The notes under the pieces: generated by a model
The model's input: the letters and a program-made list of their open reading frames with translations, nothing else
The model's database searches: none
What the model was told of the DNA's origin: nothing
In this document: positions 19,537 to 28,602 of the stretch, piece after piece
How the letters are laid out: the number at the start of each line of letters is the position of its first letter
How positions within the stretch are numbered: position 1 is the stretch's first letter
DNA from: Microbacterium sp. 10M-3C3
GTDB taxonomy: Bacteria > Actinomycetota > Actinomycetes > Actinomycetales > Microbacteriaceae
Direction: 5' to 3'
Assembly: GCF_003931875.1 (NCBI RefSeq)
Contig: NZ_CP034245.1
Location: forward strand, 992,001-1,056,000
DNA: 64,000 nucleotides
Position numbers and translations under genes: made by a program

Positions 19537-20378
19537 GTGCCGCCGTGGTGCGCCGCCGACTCGGACGGGTCGGCCTCAACCTCGCCGCCGTCGTCGTGAT
19601 CGTGTGCGCGGTGTTCCCCGTGTACTGGATGGTCAACACGTCGTTCCAGCCCGGCTCGGCGGTGTCGTCGCCGACCCCGAGCTTCTGGCCGACCGTCTTC
19701 ACGGTCGACAACTACGTCACGGCGTGGACCACCGGCGGGCTCCTCCCCGCCCTCGGCATCTCGCTCGCGGTCACCCTCACGACCGTGGTCGCCGCGCTCG
19801 TGTTCGCCTTCCTCGCCTCGCTCGCAGTCTCCCGCTACCGCTTCCGCAGCCGCACGTCGTTCATCGTCGCGGTGCTGATCATCCAGATGATCCCCGCCGA
19901 GGCGCTCATCATCTCGACGTTCCGGATCCTCGACGGATGGCAGCTGCTCAACAGCATCCTCGGCCTCGGCTTCGTGTACATCGCCCTCGTGCTGCCGTTC
20001 ACCATCTGGACGCTGCGCGGCTTCGTCGCGGGCGTGCCGGCCGACCTCGAGGAGGCGGCGATGATCGACGGATGCAGCCGCACGGGGGCGTTCTGGCGCA
20101 TCACGTTCCCGCTGCTGGCCCCGGGACTCGTGGCGACGGGCGTGTTCGCCTTCATCCAGGCGTGGAACGAGTTCATCTACGCGCTCGTCGTCATGACCCG
20201 GCCGGAGTCGCAGACGCTGCCGATCTGGCTGCGCAGCTTCGTGCAGGCGACCAAGGCGACCGACTGGGCCGTCGTCATGGCGGCCTCGACCGTCATGGCG
20301 ATCCCGGTGATCGTGTTCTTCCTGCTCGTGCGCGGCCGCATGACCGGGGGACTGGTGTCGGGAGCGGTCAAGGGGTGA
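19533..20378 (+). CDS. Sugar ABC transporter permease (MalG type)
   Basis: A 281-residue second permease with six helices and the EAA loop DLEEAAMIDGCSRTGAFWRI. It overlaps the previous stop (ATGA) and is itself overlapped by the kinase start (GTGA). Family: CUT1 sugar permeases. It completes the membrane part of the importer. Confidence 0.93.
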   Translation: MSAAVVRRRLGRVGLNLAAVVVIVCAVFPVYWMVNTSFQPGSAVSSPTPSFWPTVFTVDNYVTAWTTGGLLPALGISLAVTLTTVVAALVFAFLASLAVSRYRFRSRTSFIVAVLIIQMIPAEALIISTFRILDGWQLLNSILGLGFVYIALVLPFTIWTLRGFVAGVPADLEEAAMIDGCSRTGAFWRITFPLLAPGLVATGVFAFIQAWNEFIYALVVMTRPESQTLPIWLRSFVQATKATDWAVVMAASTVMAIPVIVFFLLVRGRMTGGLVSGAVKG

Positions 20379-21334
20379 GCGCGACGATCGTGGCGGACGA
20401 CCGCGTCCGCGTGGGGCTGGACGTCGGCGGCTCCAAGACCGACGCCGTCGCCATCGACGGCGACGACGGCGTGCTCGCGCGCGTGCGCGTCGCGACGGGC
20501 TGGGGTGTGGAGCCGGTGGTGCGGAGCATCCGCGATGCGGTGACGAGCCTCTTCGCACGCCCCGAGGTCGCCGGCCGCGCCGCCGTGTCGATCGGCATCG
20601 GCATCCCCGGCCAGGTCGAGCCCGGCGGCTCGCGCGTCGTGCACGCCGTGAACCTCGGCATCGACCGGCTGGATGTCGGCGCCGCACTCGAGCCCGTGTT
20701 CGGGGTGCCGGTGCGCGTGGAGAACGACGTCAAGGCGGCGGCGCTCGGCGCGGCGCTGCTGCATCCGGGCGCGGCCTCCATGGCGTACGTCAACCTCGGC
20801 ACCGGCGTCGCCGCCGGCGTCGTGGTCGACGGGCGGCTGTGGCGCGGTGCGCGCGGCACGGCCGGCGAGGTCGGTCACATCGCGATCGATCCGGCCGGAC
20901 CCCTGTGCCGCTGCGGCCAGCGCGGCTGCATCGAGGCGCTCGCCGGCGGCGGCGCCATCGCCGAGCGCTGGGGGCGCGGCGGACCCTTCCCCGTGCGCGA
21001 CGTGTTCGACGCGGCCGATGCCGGCGACCCCCAGGCGCGGGGCCTGCGCGCCGACCTCGCGCGCGGTGTCGCGGCGGCCGTGCGCGTGCTCGTGCTCACC
21101 GCCGACGTCGACGAGGTCGTGCTCGGCGGGGGGCTCACGGCGCTCGCGCCGCGGCTGACCGCCGACGTGGCCGGCGCCCTGGACGACAGTGCCGCGTCCT
21201 CCCCGTTCCTGCGCTCGCTGCGGCTGGCCGAGCGCGTGCGCGTGCTGCCGTCGGGTTCGCCCGCCGCCGCCGTGGGCGCGGCGCTCGTGGGCGCCGCCGA
21301 CGGCACGCCCGCCGGGGAGGTGCTCGTTGGCTGA
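20375..21334 (+). CDS. ROK-family sugar kinase, probable N-acetylglucosamine kinase
   Basis: A 319-residue kinase that should phosphorylate imported GlcNAc at O6. It has the phosphate-binding loop GLDVGGSKTDAVAID at the start, NDVKAAALGAALL with the ROK catalytic region, and the zinc motif CRCGQRGCIEALAGG. It has no helix-turn-helix, unlike the ROK regulator at 15985. GTG 20375 overlaps the permease stop. The next gene, nagB, starts inside its last codons. A glucokinase or other hexokinase role is possible, but nagA and nagB favour GlcNAc. Confidence 0.85.
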   Translation: MSATIVADDRVRVGLDVGGSKTDAVAIDGDDGVLARVRVATGWGVEPVVRSIRDAVTSLFARPEVAGRAAVSIGIGIPGQVEPGGSRVVHAVNLGIDRLDVGAALEPVFGVPVRVENDVKAAALGAALLHPGAASMAYVNLGTGVAAGVVVDGRLWRGARGTAGEVGHIAIDPAGPLCRCGQRGCIEALAGGGAIAERWGRGGPFPVRDVFDAADAGDPQARGLRADLARGVAAAVRVLVLTADVDEVVLGGGLTALAPRLTADVAGALDDSAASSPFLRSLRLAERVRVLPSGSPAAAVGAALVGAADGTPAGEVLVG

Positions 21335-22106
21335 GGTGGTCATCGTCCCGACGGCGGACGCGGCCGGGGCGCTCGTCGCGGCCGAGATCGCGCGCCTCGT
21401 GCGCGCCCGGCCGGACGCGGTGCTGGGCCTGGCGACGGGATCGACACCGCTGCCGGTGTACGCGGCGCTGCGGGAGGCGCTGACGGGCGTCGACGTGTCG
21501 CACGTGCGCGGGTTCGCGCTCGACGAGTACGTGGGCCTGGATCCGCGGCATCCGCAGAGCTACCGGTCCGTCATCCGCCGAGAGGTCGTCGAGCCGCTCG
21601 GGCTCGACCCCGACCGCATCCACGTGCCGGACGGACGGCTCGACGGCATCGAGGGCGCCGGCGACGCGTACGAGCGGGCCATCGCCGCCGCCGGCGGGGT
21701 CGACCTGCAGCTGCTCGGCATCGGCAGCGACGGGCACATCGGGTTCAACGAGCCCGGGTCGTCGTTCGCATCGCGCACGCGCGTGAAGACGCTCACGCGG
21801 CAGACGCGCGCGGACAACGCCCGCTTCTTCGACGCGCCCGACGATGTGCCGCGTCACTGCATCACGCAGGGGCTCGGGACGATCCTCGACGCGCGCCACC
21901 TCGTGCTCCTCGCGTTCGGCGCGGGCAAGGCCGCTGCGGTCGCGGGCGCCGTGGAGGGAGCGGTGACGGCGTCGCTGCCGGCCTCGGCGATTCAGCTGCA
22001 TCCGCACGTCACGGTCGTCGTCGACGAGGCCGCGGCCGCCGAGCTGCGCTACGCCGACTACTACCGCGAGACGTGGGACGCGAAGCCCGCGTGGCAGGGG
22101 CTGTAG
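21327..22106 (+). CDS. nagB: Glucosamine-6-phosphate deaminase
   Basis: A 259-residue enzyme converting glucosamine-6-phosphate to fructose-6-phosphate and ammonia. Family motifs are GLATGSTPLPVY, the catalytic Asp in FALDEYVGL, and IGSDGHIGFNEPG with the catalytic His. The best start is TTG 21327: it is preceded by GGGGAGG at normal spacing and gives the standard short N-terminus. GTG 21336 is a weaker alternative. The start lies eight bases inside the kinase gene, so translation is coupled. Confidence 0.93.
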   Translation: MAEVVIVPTADAAGALVAAEIARLVRARPDAVLGLATGSTPLPVYAALREALTGVDVSHVRGFALDEYVGLDPRHPQSYRSVIRREVVEPLGLDPDRIHVPDGRLDGIEGAGDAYERAIAAAGGVDLQLLGIGSDGHIGFNEPGSSFASRTRVKTLTRQTRADNARFFDAPDDVPRHCITQGLGTILDARHLVLLAFGAGKAAAVAGAVEGAVTASLPASAIQLHPHVTVVVDEAAAAELRYADYYRETWDAKPAWQGL

Positions 22107-22122
22107 GGGCTCGGCCGCGCGG

Positions 22123-23487
22123 TCAGGGCGCGAAGACCTTGCCGGGGTTGAGGATGCCGGCGGGGTCGAACACGCGGGCGATGTCGCGCTGCAGGCGCCA
22201 CTGGTCGTCGCCGAGCTCGTCGGCCAGCCAGCGGCGCTTGAGCACGCCGACGCCGTGCTCGCCGGTGAGCGTGCCGCCCAGGCGCAGCGCCGCGGCGAAC
22301 AGCTCGCCGGCCGCCTCCCAGATCTCCGGCGGCACGTCGGGCCCGTCGAACACGAAGTTCGGATGCAGGTTGCCGTCGCCCGCGTGCGCGATGGTCGGGA
22401 TCGCGATGCCGTAGCGGCGTTCGATGTCGGCGATCGCCTCGAACATGTCGGGGAGGGCGCTGCGCGGCACCGACACGTCCTCGATGAGGGTCGTGCCCGC
22501 CTGCTCCCACGCGGGGTGCATCGAACGGCGGATGAGGAGCAGGCGCTCGGCCTCGGCGTCGTCGCTGGCGAGCGTGACCGTGCCGCCCGCGTCGCGCAGC
22601 ACGGCGGCGATCGCGTCGGCCTCGTCGCGCGATGCCGGGCCGTCGGTCTGGGCGAGCAGCAGCGCCGCACCGGGGGCGAGGGGCGGCAGCCCGAGGTAGG
22701 CGTGCGTACGGGCGAGGCTCGCCGCATCCATGAGCTCCTGGATCGCCGGCTGCACGCCCGACGCGGTGATCGTGGCGGACGCGGCGGCCGCCGCGCGCAC
22801 GTCGGAGAACAGCGCCGAGAGCGTGCGCACCTCGCCCGCGACGAGGCGGCGGAGCTTCAGAGTCGCCGCGACCACGACGCCGAGCACGCCCTCGGAGCCG
22901 ATGACGAGCGACGTCAGGTCGAGGCCCGTGACGCCCTTGACGCTGCGGTGCCCGAGGCGCAGCAGCCGACCGTCGGCGAGGACGAGGTCGACGCCGAGCA
23001 CCGCATCGCGGACGACGCCGTACTTCGCGCACAGCAGGCCGCCGGCGCCCGTGCCGATGTTGCCGCCCACCGTCGAGATCGCGCGGCTCGCGGGGTCGGG
23101 CGCCCACCACACGCCGTGTGCGGCCAGCGCCGCGTTCAGGTCGGCGTTGATGATTCCCGGCTCGACGACCGCGAGGAGGTCGTCGGGGCGTACCTCGAGG
23201 ATGCGGTCCATGCGCCGCAGCGACAGTGCGATCTCGCCCGCGCCGGTGTTCGCGGCGCCCGCGAGGCCGGTGCCGGCCCCGCGCGGCACCACGGGCGTGC
23301 CGGTCGCCGAAGCGATCCGCAGGGTCTCCTGCACATCCGCGACCGACTCGGCGTGCACGACCGCGAGCGGCGTGCCGGAGGCCGCATGACCGGACTTGTC
23401 GGCGCGCGCGGCCTGAAGCGCCGCATCCGTCGTGTCCACGCGTTCGCCCAGGGCCGCGCGCAGGAGCGCGACGACGTCGGCGCTCAC
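22123..23487 (-). CDS. FAD-linked oxidase, GlcD / D-lactate dehydrogenase type
   Basis: A 454-residue flavoprotein. The N-terminal FAD-binding domain shows VPRGAGTGLAGAA and the PCMH pattern through STVGGNIGTGAGG. The C-terminal FAD-oxidase domain ends with HAGDGNLHPNFV and GTLTGEHGVGVLK, as in glycolate oxidase GlcD and D-2-hydroxyacid dehydrogenases. It should oxidise glycolate, D-lactate or a similar 2-hydroxyacid. GTG 23487 overlaps the upstream yrdB-like stop. It is convergent with nagB (16 bp apart) and does not look functionally tied to GlcNAc use. Confidence 0.9.
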   Translation of the reverse strand: MSADVVALLRAALGERVDTTDAALQAARADKSGHAASGTPLAVVHAESVADVQETLRIASATGTPVVPRGAGTGLAGAANTGAGEIALSLRRMDRILEVRPDDLLAVVEPGIINADLNAALAAHGVWWAPDPASRAISTVGGNIGTGAGGLLCAKYGVVRDAVLGVDLVLADGRLLRLGHRSVKGVTGLDLTSLVIGSEGVLGVVVAATLKLRRLVAGEVRTLSALFSDVRAAAAASATITASGVQPAIQELMDAASLARTHAYLGLPPLAPGAALLLAQTDGPASRDEADAIAAVLRDAGGTVTLASDDAEAERLLLIRRSMHPAWEQAGTTLIEDVSVPRSALPDMFEAIADIERRYGIAIPTIAHAGDGNLHPNFVFDGPDVPPEIWEAAGELFAAALRLGGTLTGEHGVGVLKRRWLADELGDDQWRLQRDIARVFDPAGILNPGKVFAP

Positions 23488-23870
23488 GCGAGGCGGCGGC
23501 GGCCCGAGACGAGGCCGACCGCGACGGCGACGACGGCGTAGCCGAGGCCGATCCACGGCTGCCCCATGCTCCACCACGCGATCGTGGCCGACACGTACAC
23601 CAGCAGCTCCACGACCGCGCGGATGAACGGATGCACGGCGAGCACGGCGCGCGGCGACACGAACAGCGCCCACACGAGGATCGCGGCGACGGGCGCGCCG
23701 ATGCCGAACACGAGGTTCCACGGGAAGGTCCACGATGCGAAGCCCCACAGCGCGAGCGTCGCGAACGCGACGAGCCCGCACAGCACGCTCAGGACGTCGA
23801 CCGCCGAGAGGGCCGGGCGCATCCCCGGCTGCGGGGGCGCTTCGGCACGGACACGGGGGCTGTCGACCAT
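23484..23870 (-). CDS. YrdB-like (DUF2568) membrane protein
   Basis: A 128-residue protein with four hydrophobic helices and short loops, matching the small DUF2568/YrdB type (LWGFASWTFPWNLVFGIGAP, AHPFIRAVVELLVYV-like segments). Function unknown. ATG 23870 follows a perfect -10, TAGAAT (23877-23882 on the minus strand), by six bases, so it is probably leaderless. It is translationally coupled to the GlcD-like oxidase (GTGA). Confidence 0.8.
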   Translation of the reverse strand: MVDSPRVRAEAPPQPGMRPALSAVDVLSVLCGLVAFATLALWGFASWTFPWNLVFGIGAPVAAILVWALFVSPRAVLAVHPFIRAVVELLVYVSATIAWWSMGQPWIGLGYAVVAVAVGLVSGRRRLA

Positions 23871-23925
23871 CCCGCCATTCTACGTCCGGCCCCGTGCCCG
23901 CTCCCGGCCGGTGTCTCGTCCTCGA

Positions 23926-24339
23926 GAGGCCGGTCGCCGCGCCCGCACGAACTCAGGCTCGTGAATGCCGCCGGTCGATGCGAGACGCGGAATGTCGGGG
24001 CGCGGCTATCCCGTGAGGCCGGCTCAGCCTGAATTCGTGATCGTGGGTGAAGGGTGGCGGGCGGCGGGTGGTGGGCCGGAGCAGACGCTCAGGCGACGCG
24101 GGCTCCGGCGGCCCGCACAACGCGCGTCCGCGGAGGCCGGCGCCGCGTCCGCACGAACTCAGGCTCGTGAATGCCGCCGGTCGATGCGAGACGCGGAATG
24201 TCGGGGCGCGGCTGTCCCGCGAGGCCGGCTCAGCCTGAATTCGTGATCGTGGGTGAAGGGTGGCGGGCGGCGGGCGGCGGGCAGCGGGCGGTGGTTCAGG
24301 CGACGCGGATGCCGGCGGCCCACACCGCGCGCACGTGGA
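23926..24339. repeat. Tandem duplication, unit of about 207 bp
   Basis: Copy 1 runs from about 23926 to 24132 and copy 2 from about 24133 to 24339. The core is nearly identical: 23945-24068 matches 24151-24274 with only two differences seen. The ends are more diverged. Each core is bounded by imperfect inverted repeats GAACTCAGGCT / AGCCTGAATTC (23949 to 24035 in copy 1). Copy 2 runs into the 3' end of nagA, so copy 1 carries a dead copy of that 3' end. The rest of 23871-24295 holds no gene. Confidence 0.88.
24089..24130 (-). pseudogene. Vestigial nagA 3' end in the first repeat copy
   Basis: On the minus strand these 42 bases read VVRAAGARVA then stop; the live gene ends AVWAAGIRVA then stop at the matching place in copy 2 (stop 24296-24298, offset 207). 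It has no start and is a duplication remnant, not a gene. Confidence 0.75.
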
Positions 24340-25426
24340 GGCGCGCGTCGAGGAGCACGAGGTCGCCGCGCGCGCTCGGCGCGAGGTGCCCGCGGTCGGC
24401 GGCGCCCACGACGCGCGCGGGGGTCGCCGTCACCGCGCGCAGGGCCTCGACGGGATCGACGCCGGCCGCGACGGCGGTGCGCACCGCGCGGTCCTGCGTG
24501 AGCGTGGAGCCGGCGATCGTGCCGTCGGACAGACGGGCGACGCCGGCCGTCACGTCGACCTGCAGGCCGCCGAGCGCATAGGCGCCGTCGTCGGCGCCGG
24601 CCGCGGCCATGGCGTCGGTCACGAGCGCGATGCGCCCGGGCGCCACGGCGAAAGCGATGCGCACCACCTCGGGGGCCACGTGCACGCCGTCGGCGATGAG
24701 CTCGAGCACGACGCGTGGGTCGGATGCGGCGGCGCCGACGGGGCCCGGAGCGCGGTGATGCAGGCCCGGCATGGCGTTGAAAGCGTGCGTGAGAAGACGC
24801 GCGCCGGCGTCGAACGCGCGGCGGCTGAGCGCCGCATCCGCACCGGTGTGCCCGATCGCGGCGACGGCGCCGGCGGCGACGACGGCGGGGATCGCCTCGA
24901 GCGCCCCGGGGAGCTCGGGGGCGAGCGTGATCTGGCGCACGCCGCCCGCGGCCAGGAGGGCGGCGACGTCGACGGGAGAGCGCAGGACCGCCGGGTCGTG
25001 GGCGCCGCGGTGCGCCGGATCCAGGAACGGACCCTCGAGGTGCGCGCCGAGCACGTCGTCGTCGGCCGCCGCCACGTCGCGCACGGCGGCGAGGCGGGCG
25101 AGGAGGGCATCGACGGGCGCCGACACGAGCGACACGACGGCGCTCGTCGTGCCGTGGGCGCGGTGCACGACGCGCGCCGCGCGGATGGCCTCGGCGCCGT
25201 CGTCGTACGCGTGCCCGCCGCCGCCGTGGCCGTGCAGGTCGACGAACCCCGGCGAGAGCACGGCGTCCTGGCCCGCGACCTCGCGCGCGTCGACCACGTC
25301 GTCGGCCGTGACGTCGGGGGCGCCCGTGCCCCGCGCGGTCACGCGCCCGTCATGGACGAGCACCCACGCGTCTTCGTGCACGGCGCCGTCGTCGATGAGG
25401 CGCGCCCCCCGCACGAGCGTGCTCAC
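24296..25426 (-). CDS. nagA: N-acetylglucosamine-6-phosphate deacetylase
   Basis: A 376-residue amidohydrolase that removes acetate from GlcNAc-6-phosphate, feeding NagB. Metal and substrate residues are visible: HGHGGGG (HxH, about residues 63-65), HLEGPFLDPAHRGAHDP with the metal-binding Glu, AAIGHTGA, THAFNAMPGLHHRAPG, and VTDAMAAAG with the catalytic Asp. GTG 25426 overlaps the hexosaminidase stop (GTGA), so the two are one operon, and the shared upstream operator should place it under the ROK regulator. Its last codons are part of the tandem duplication. Confidence 0.94.
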   Translation of the reverse strand: MSTLVRGARLIDDGAVHEDAWVLVHDGRVTARGTGAPDVTADDVVDAREVAGQDAVLSPGFVDLHGHGGGGHAYDDGAEAIRAARVVHRAHGTTSAVVSLVSAPVDALLARLAAVRDVAAADDDVLGAHLEGPFLDPAHRGAHDPAVLRSPVDVAALLAAGGVRQITLAPELPGALEAIPAVVAAGAVAAIGHTGADAALSRRAFDAGARLLTHAFNAMPGLHHRAPGPVGAAASDPRVVLELIADGVHVAPEVVRIAFAVAPGRIALVTDAMAAAGADDGAYALGGLQVDVTAGVARLSDGTIAGSTLTQDRAVRTAVAAGVDPVEALRAVTATPARVVGAADRGHLAPSARGDLVLLDARLHVRAVWAAGIRVA

Positions 25427-26946
25427 GGCGTCGCCTTCGGCCACGGCACCGGCGCGAGCGGAGCGAAGCCGATGCCGAGCGCCGTCCACAGCCCGGCCTG
25501 CGCCGCGACCCGCTCGAGGAACGACTCCCACGACCGCGCGCCGGCGGGCGACCACGCGATCTCGGCCGCGGCGGCCAGGCGCGGGAACGCGAGCGCGTCG
25601 ATGTCGGCGAGCGTGCGGACCGTCTCCGTCCACAGCGGCGCCTCGATTCCGAGGATGTCCTCCTCCGCGAGGCCCGGGACGACCGCCGCCGGCTCCCAGC
25701 CGTACGCATCGGCGAGCGGGGTCGGGCCGCCCGCCCACTCGAGGCCCACCGGGAAGCCCGGCTCGGGCTTCATGTCGAGGTACACCGCGTCGGCGGGGGA
25801 GAGGATGACCGATGCGGCCGAGCGGGCCGCGGCCGCCGCCGCCGCATCCACCGCTGCGCGCTCGGGATCGGTCGAGGGGTGCGCGAACGACCAGTACTGC
25901 GCCACGACGTCGCACGGAAGGTCGGCGACGCCCGCCGCCTCGTGCCACACGACGGGGGTCTTGCCGGTGGCGGCGACGATGTCGACGGCGCGGGCGATGA
26001 AGGCGGCGTAGTCGGCCGGGTCGGTCCCCAGCGACTCGTCGCCGCCGAGGTGCACGTACGGGCCGGGGGTGAGCGCGGCGAGCTCGCCGAACACGTCGGC
26101 GAGGAAGTCGTACGTGCGCTCGTCATCGGTGCGCAGCGACGAGAAGCCGACCGCGAGACCCGTGTACGGCCGCCCCGGCTCGGGCAGACCGCCGCCGAAC
26201 CGCTCGGCGGTCTCGCGGACGTCGGCCGTGATGACCGGGGCGGCGGCGAGCTCCGGGTAGGCCAGGCCGACGGCGTGCGTGTGCCCCGGCACGTCGATCT
26301 CGGGAACGATCGTGACGTGCCGCGCGGCGGCGTACGCGACGATCTCGGCGTACTGCTCGCGCGTGTAGGCGCCGCCCGCGTCGCCGCCGATGGCCGTCTC
26401 CGAGGCCCGATCGGCGAGCTCCGGACGGGCGCGCAGGCCGAGGCGCCAGCCCTGGTCGTCGGTCAGGTGCAGGTGCAGGTGGTTGAGCTTCAGCAGCGCG
26501 ATCCGGTCGATGACCGCCGTGACGGTCTCGACGGGATGGAAGTGGCGGGCGACGTCGAGCATCATGCCGCGGTACGCGAACCGCGGCGCGTCCGCGACGT
26601 CGACGGCTGGGACGACCCACGCGTCGCCGTCGAAACGGGCGAGCTGCACGAGCGACTGCACGCCGTAGAACACGCCGGCCGCATCCGCCCCGGCGACGTC
26701 GACGCCGCTCTCGTCCACGCGCAGCGCGTACGACTCCGGTGCGCCGCCCGCGACGATGCGCAGCCGGATGCCCGCGGCGCCGTCGCCGTCCGCAATGGGC
26801 GCCGCGCCCGTGCGCGCCGCGAGGAGGCGCCGCAGCTCGGCCGCTGCATCCGCGTGTCCAGAGACCGTCGCGGCGGCGAGCGGGAAGGGGGCGCCCGTCA
26901 GCGTCGCCGCACGGACGGGGACGGGCACCAGCGGCAGTGCGGGCAC
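25423..26946 (-). CDS. Beta-N-acetylhexosaminidase, GH20
   Basis: A 507-residue glycoside hydrolase. A GH20b-like domain (to about residue 120) is followed by the barrel with FAYRGMMLDVARHFHP, LHLHLTDDQGWRL, and the catalytic Asp-Glu pair in VHLGGDES. It should release GlcNAc from chitooligosaccharides or glycans. No signal peptide is present, so it works in the cytoplasm on imported oligosaccharides. That suggests the transporter at 17217-20378 takes up chitobiose or longer as well as GlcNAc. GTG 26946 has GGAGGG six bases upstream. Confidence 0.93.
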   Translation of the reverse strand: MPALPLVPVPVRAATLTGAPFPLAAATVSGHADAAAELRRLLAARTGAAPIADGDGAAGIRLRIVAGGAPESYALRVDESGVDVAGADAAGVFYGVQSLVQLARFDGDAWVVPAVDVADAPRFAYRGMMLDVARHFHPVETVTAVIDRIALLKLNHLHLHLTDDQGWRLGLRARPELADRASETAIGGDAGGAYTREQYAEIVAYAAARHVTIVPEIDVPGHTHAVGLAYPELAAAPVITADVRETAERFGGGLPEPGRPYTGLAVGFSSLRTDDERTYDFLADVFGELAALTPGPYVHLGGDESLGTDPADYAAFIARAVDIVAATGKTPVVWHEAAGVADLPCDVVAQYWSFAHPSTDPERAAVDAAAAAAARSAASVILSPADAVYLDMKPEPGFPVGLEWAGGPTPLADAYGWEPAAVVPGLAEEDILGIEAPLWTETVRTLADIDALAFPRLAAAAEIAWSPAGARSWESFLERVAAQAGLWTALGIGFAPLAPVPWPKATP

Positions 26947-26961
26947 GCGGCCCTCCGTTCT

Positions 26962-26979
26962 GTAAGGAGGCTTTACAAA
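26962..26979. promoter_or_regulatory. ROK operator before the hexosaminidase-nagA operon
   Basis: GTAAGGAGGCTTTACAAA matches the site at 15966-15983 (GTAAGGTCTACTAACAAA) at 12 of 18 positions, with GTAAGG and ACAAA conserved at the same spacing, and contains TGTAA-N7-TTACA. It lies 16 bases upstream of GTG 26946, well placed to block transcription. Confidence 0.7.
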
Positions 26980-27009
26980 TCCGTGACGCCCAGCCTAAGG
27001 CAGTACAGT

Positions 27010-27105
27010 GGTGGCGTCGCAACTGGCGTTCAGGTGGATTCCCACCGGGGAGCGACGCACGAGTATCCGAGTGGATGACGCATCCGACCGCACGCCTGGG
27101 CCGAT
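27010..27105 (+). promoter_or_regulatory. ZTP (pfl) riboswitch
   Basis: The sequence follows the ZTP aptamer. GCGTCGC (27014-27020) pairs with GCGACGC (27052-27058). The conserved AACTGGCG (27021-27028) lies inside, then the hairpin GGTGG/CCACC (27033-27046) and CCACCGGGGAGCGA. After a variable linker the second conserved block CGCCTGGGC (27093-27101) follows. This class binds ZTP/ZMP, a sign of 10-formyl-THF shortage, and turns on folate-C1 genes. glyA follows directly. A GC-rich hairpin (about 27113-27133) lies before the glyA Shine-Dalgarno; whether control is at termination or translation is not clear. Confidence 0.93.
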
Positions 27106-27175
27106 GTCGATGCCGTCCGCTGCGTGCGGGCGGTCCCATTCGCAGGAAACCCGCCGACGTCCGAGGAGATCGCCC

Positions 27176-28450
27176 GTGACCGACACGACCTTCACCGCCC
27201 CGCTCGCCGAAGTCGACCCCGAGATCGCCCAGGTCCTCGAGCGCGAGCTCGAGCGCCAGCGCGGCTACCTCGAGATGATCGCGTCGGAGAACTTCGTCCC
27301 GGTCTCCGTGCTGCAGTCGCAGGGATCCGTGCTCACGAACAAGTACGCCGAGGGCTACCCCGGCCGGCGCTACTACGGCGGATGCGAAGAGGTCGACGTC
27401 GCGGAGGAGCTCGCGATCGAGCGGGCAAAGGCCCTGTTCGGCGCGGAGTTCGCCAACGTGCAGCCGCATTCGGGCGCCACCGCCAACGCCGCCGTGCTGC
27501 ACGCCATCGCGCGCCCGGGCGACACGCTCCTGGGCCTCGCCCTCGACCAGGGCGGCCACCTCACGCACGGCATGAAGATCAACTTCTCCGGGCGCCTCTA
27601 CGACATCGTCGCCTACGGCGTCGACCCCGAGACCTCGGTCATCGACATGGACGAGGTGCGCCGCCTCGCGCTCGAGCACAAACCGAAGGTGATCATCGCC
27701 GGCTGGTCTGCCTACCCGCGCCAGCTCGACTTCGCCCGGTTCCGCGAGATCGCCGACGAGGTCGGCGCGTACCTGTGGGTCGACATGGCGCACTTCGCGG
27801 GCCTCGTCGCCGCCGGCGTGCACCCGAGCCCCGTGCCGCACGCGCACGTCGTGTCCTCCACGGTGCACAAGACCATCGGCGGCCCCCGTTCGGGCATCAT
27901 CCTCACCAACGACGCCGAGCTCGCCAAGAAGATCAACACCGCGGTCTTCCCCGGCCAGCAGGGCGGACCGCTCATGCACGTGATCGCGGCGAAGGCCACG
28001 GCGTTCAAGCTCGCCGCGACGCCGGAGTTCCGCGAGCGCCAGGAGCGCACGCTCCGCGGCGCGAAGATCCTCGCAGACCGCCTGTCGCAGCCCGACGTAG
28101 ACGCCGCCGGCATCGCGGTGCGCTCGGGCGGAACCGACGTGCACCTCGTGCTCGTCGACCTCCGCGAGGCGGAGATCGACGGCAAGCAGGCCGAGGACCT
28201 CCTGCACGACATCCACATCACGGTCAACCGCAACGCCGTGCCCAACGACCCTCGCCCGCCGATGGTGACGTCGGGCCTGCGGATCGGCACGCCCGCGCTC
28301 GCGACGCGCGGCTTCGGGGACGCCGAGTTCACCGAGGTGGCCGACATCATCGCGCTCGCGCTCCTGCCCGGCGCCGACGTCGAGGCGCTGCGCACGCGCG
28401 TGGCCGCGCTCACGGCCGCCTTCCCGCTCTATCCCGGGCTGCAGCAGTAA
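27176..28450 (+). CDS. glyA: Serine hydroxymethyltransferase
   Basis: A 424-residue PLP enzyme that converts serine and THF to glycine and 5,10-methylene-THF. The family pattern is clear: [38 protein letters not shown], the PLP-binding Lys in [15 protein letters not shown] 27176 is set by GAGGAGAT just upstream. The ZTP riboswitch in its leader links its expression to folate status, and folD lies downstream on the same strand. Confidence 0.96.
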   Translation: MTDTTFTAPLAEVDPEIAQVLERELERQRGYLEMIASENFVPVSVLQSQGSVLTNKYAEGYPGRRYYGGCEEVDVAEELAIERAKALFGAEFANVQPHSGATANAAVLHAIARPGDTLLGLALDQGGHLTHGMKINFSGRLYDIVAYGVDPETSVIDMDEVRRLALEHKPKVIIAGWSAYPRQLDFARFREIADEVGAYLWVDMAHFAGLVAAGVHPSPVPHAHVVSSTVHKTIGGPRSGIILTNDAELAKKINTAVFPGQQGGPLMHVIAAKATAFKLAATPEFRERQERTLRGAKILADRLSQPDVDAAGIAVRSGGTDVHLVLVDLREAEIDGKQAEDLLHDIHITVNRNAVPNDPRPPMVTSGLRIGTPALATRGFGDAEFTEVADIIALALLPGADVEALRTRVAALTAAFPLYPGLQQ

Positions 28451-28602
28451 GGCTGTCGCGCCCGTCAGGCCCTTGCGCCGGCAGGTCACTACGCACATAG
28501 TGATATGCGGGCGCAACACCGCCGGCCCCGGCCGGTGAGGCACGGCGCACCGCCGCGCTCCCACCGGCCCGGGCCCGCCCGCCGTCACGGAAGGACCCAC
28601 GC

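Noticed and set aside
28451..28602. Second riboswitch between glyA and folD
   Set aside because: The gap has inverted repeats and a small hairpin but neither of the conserved ZTP blocks nor another class that I can recognise.
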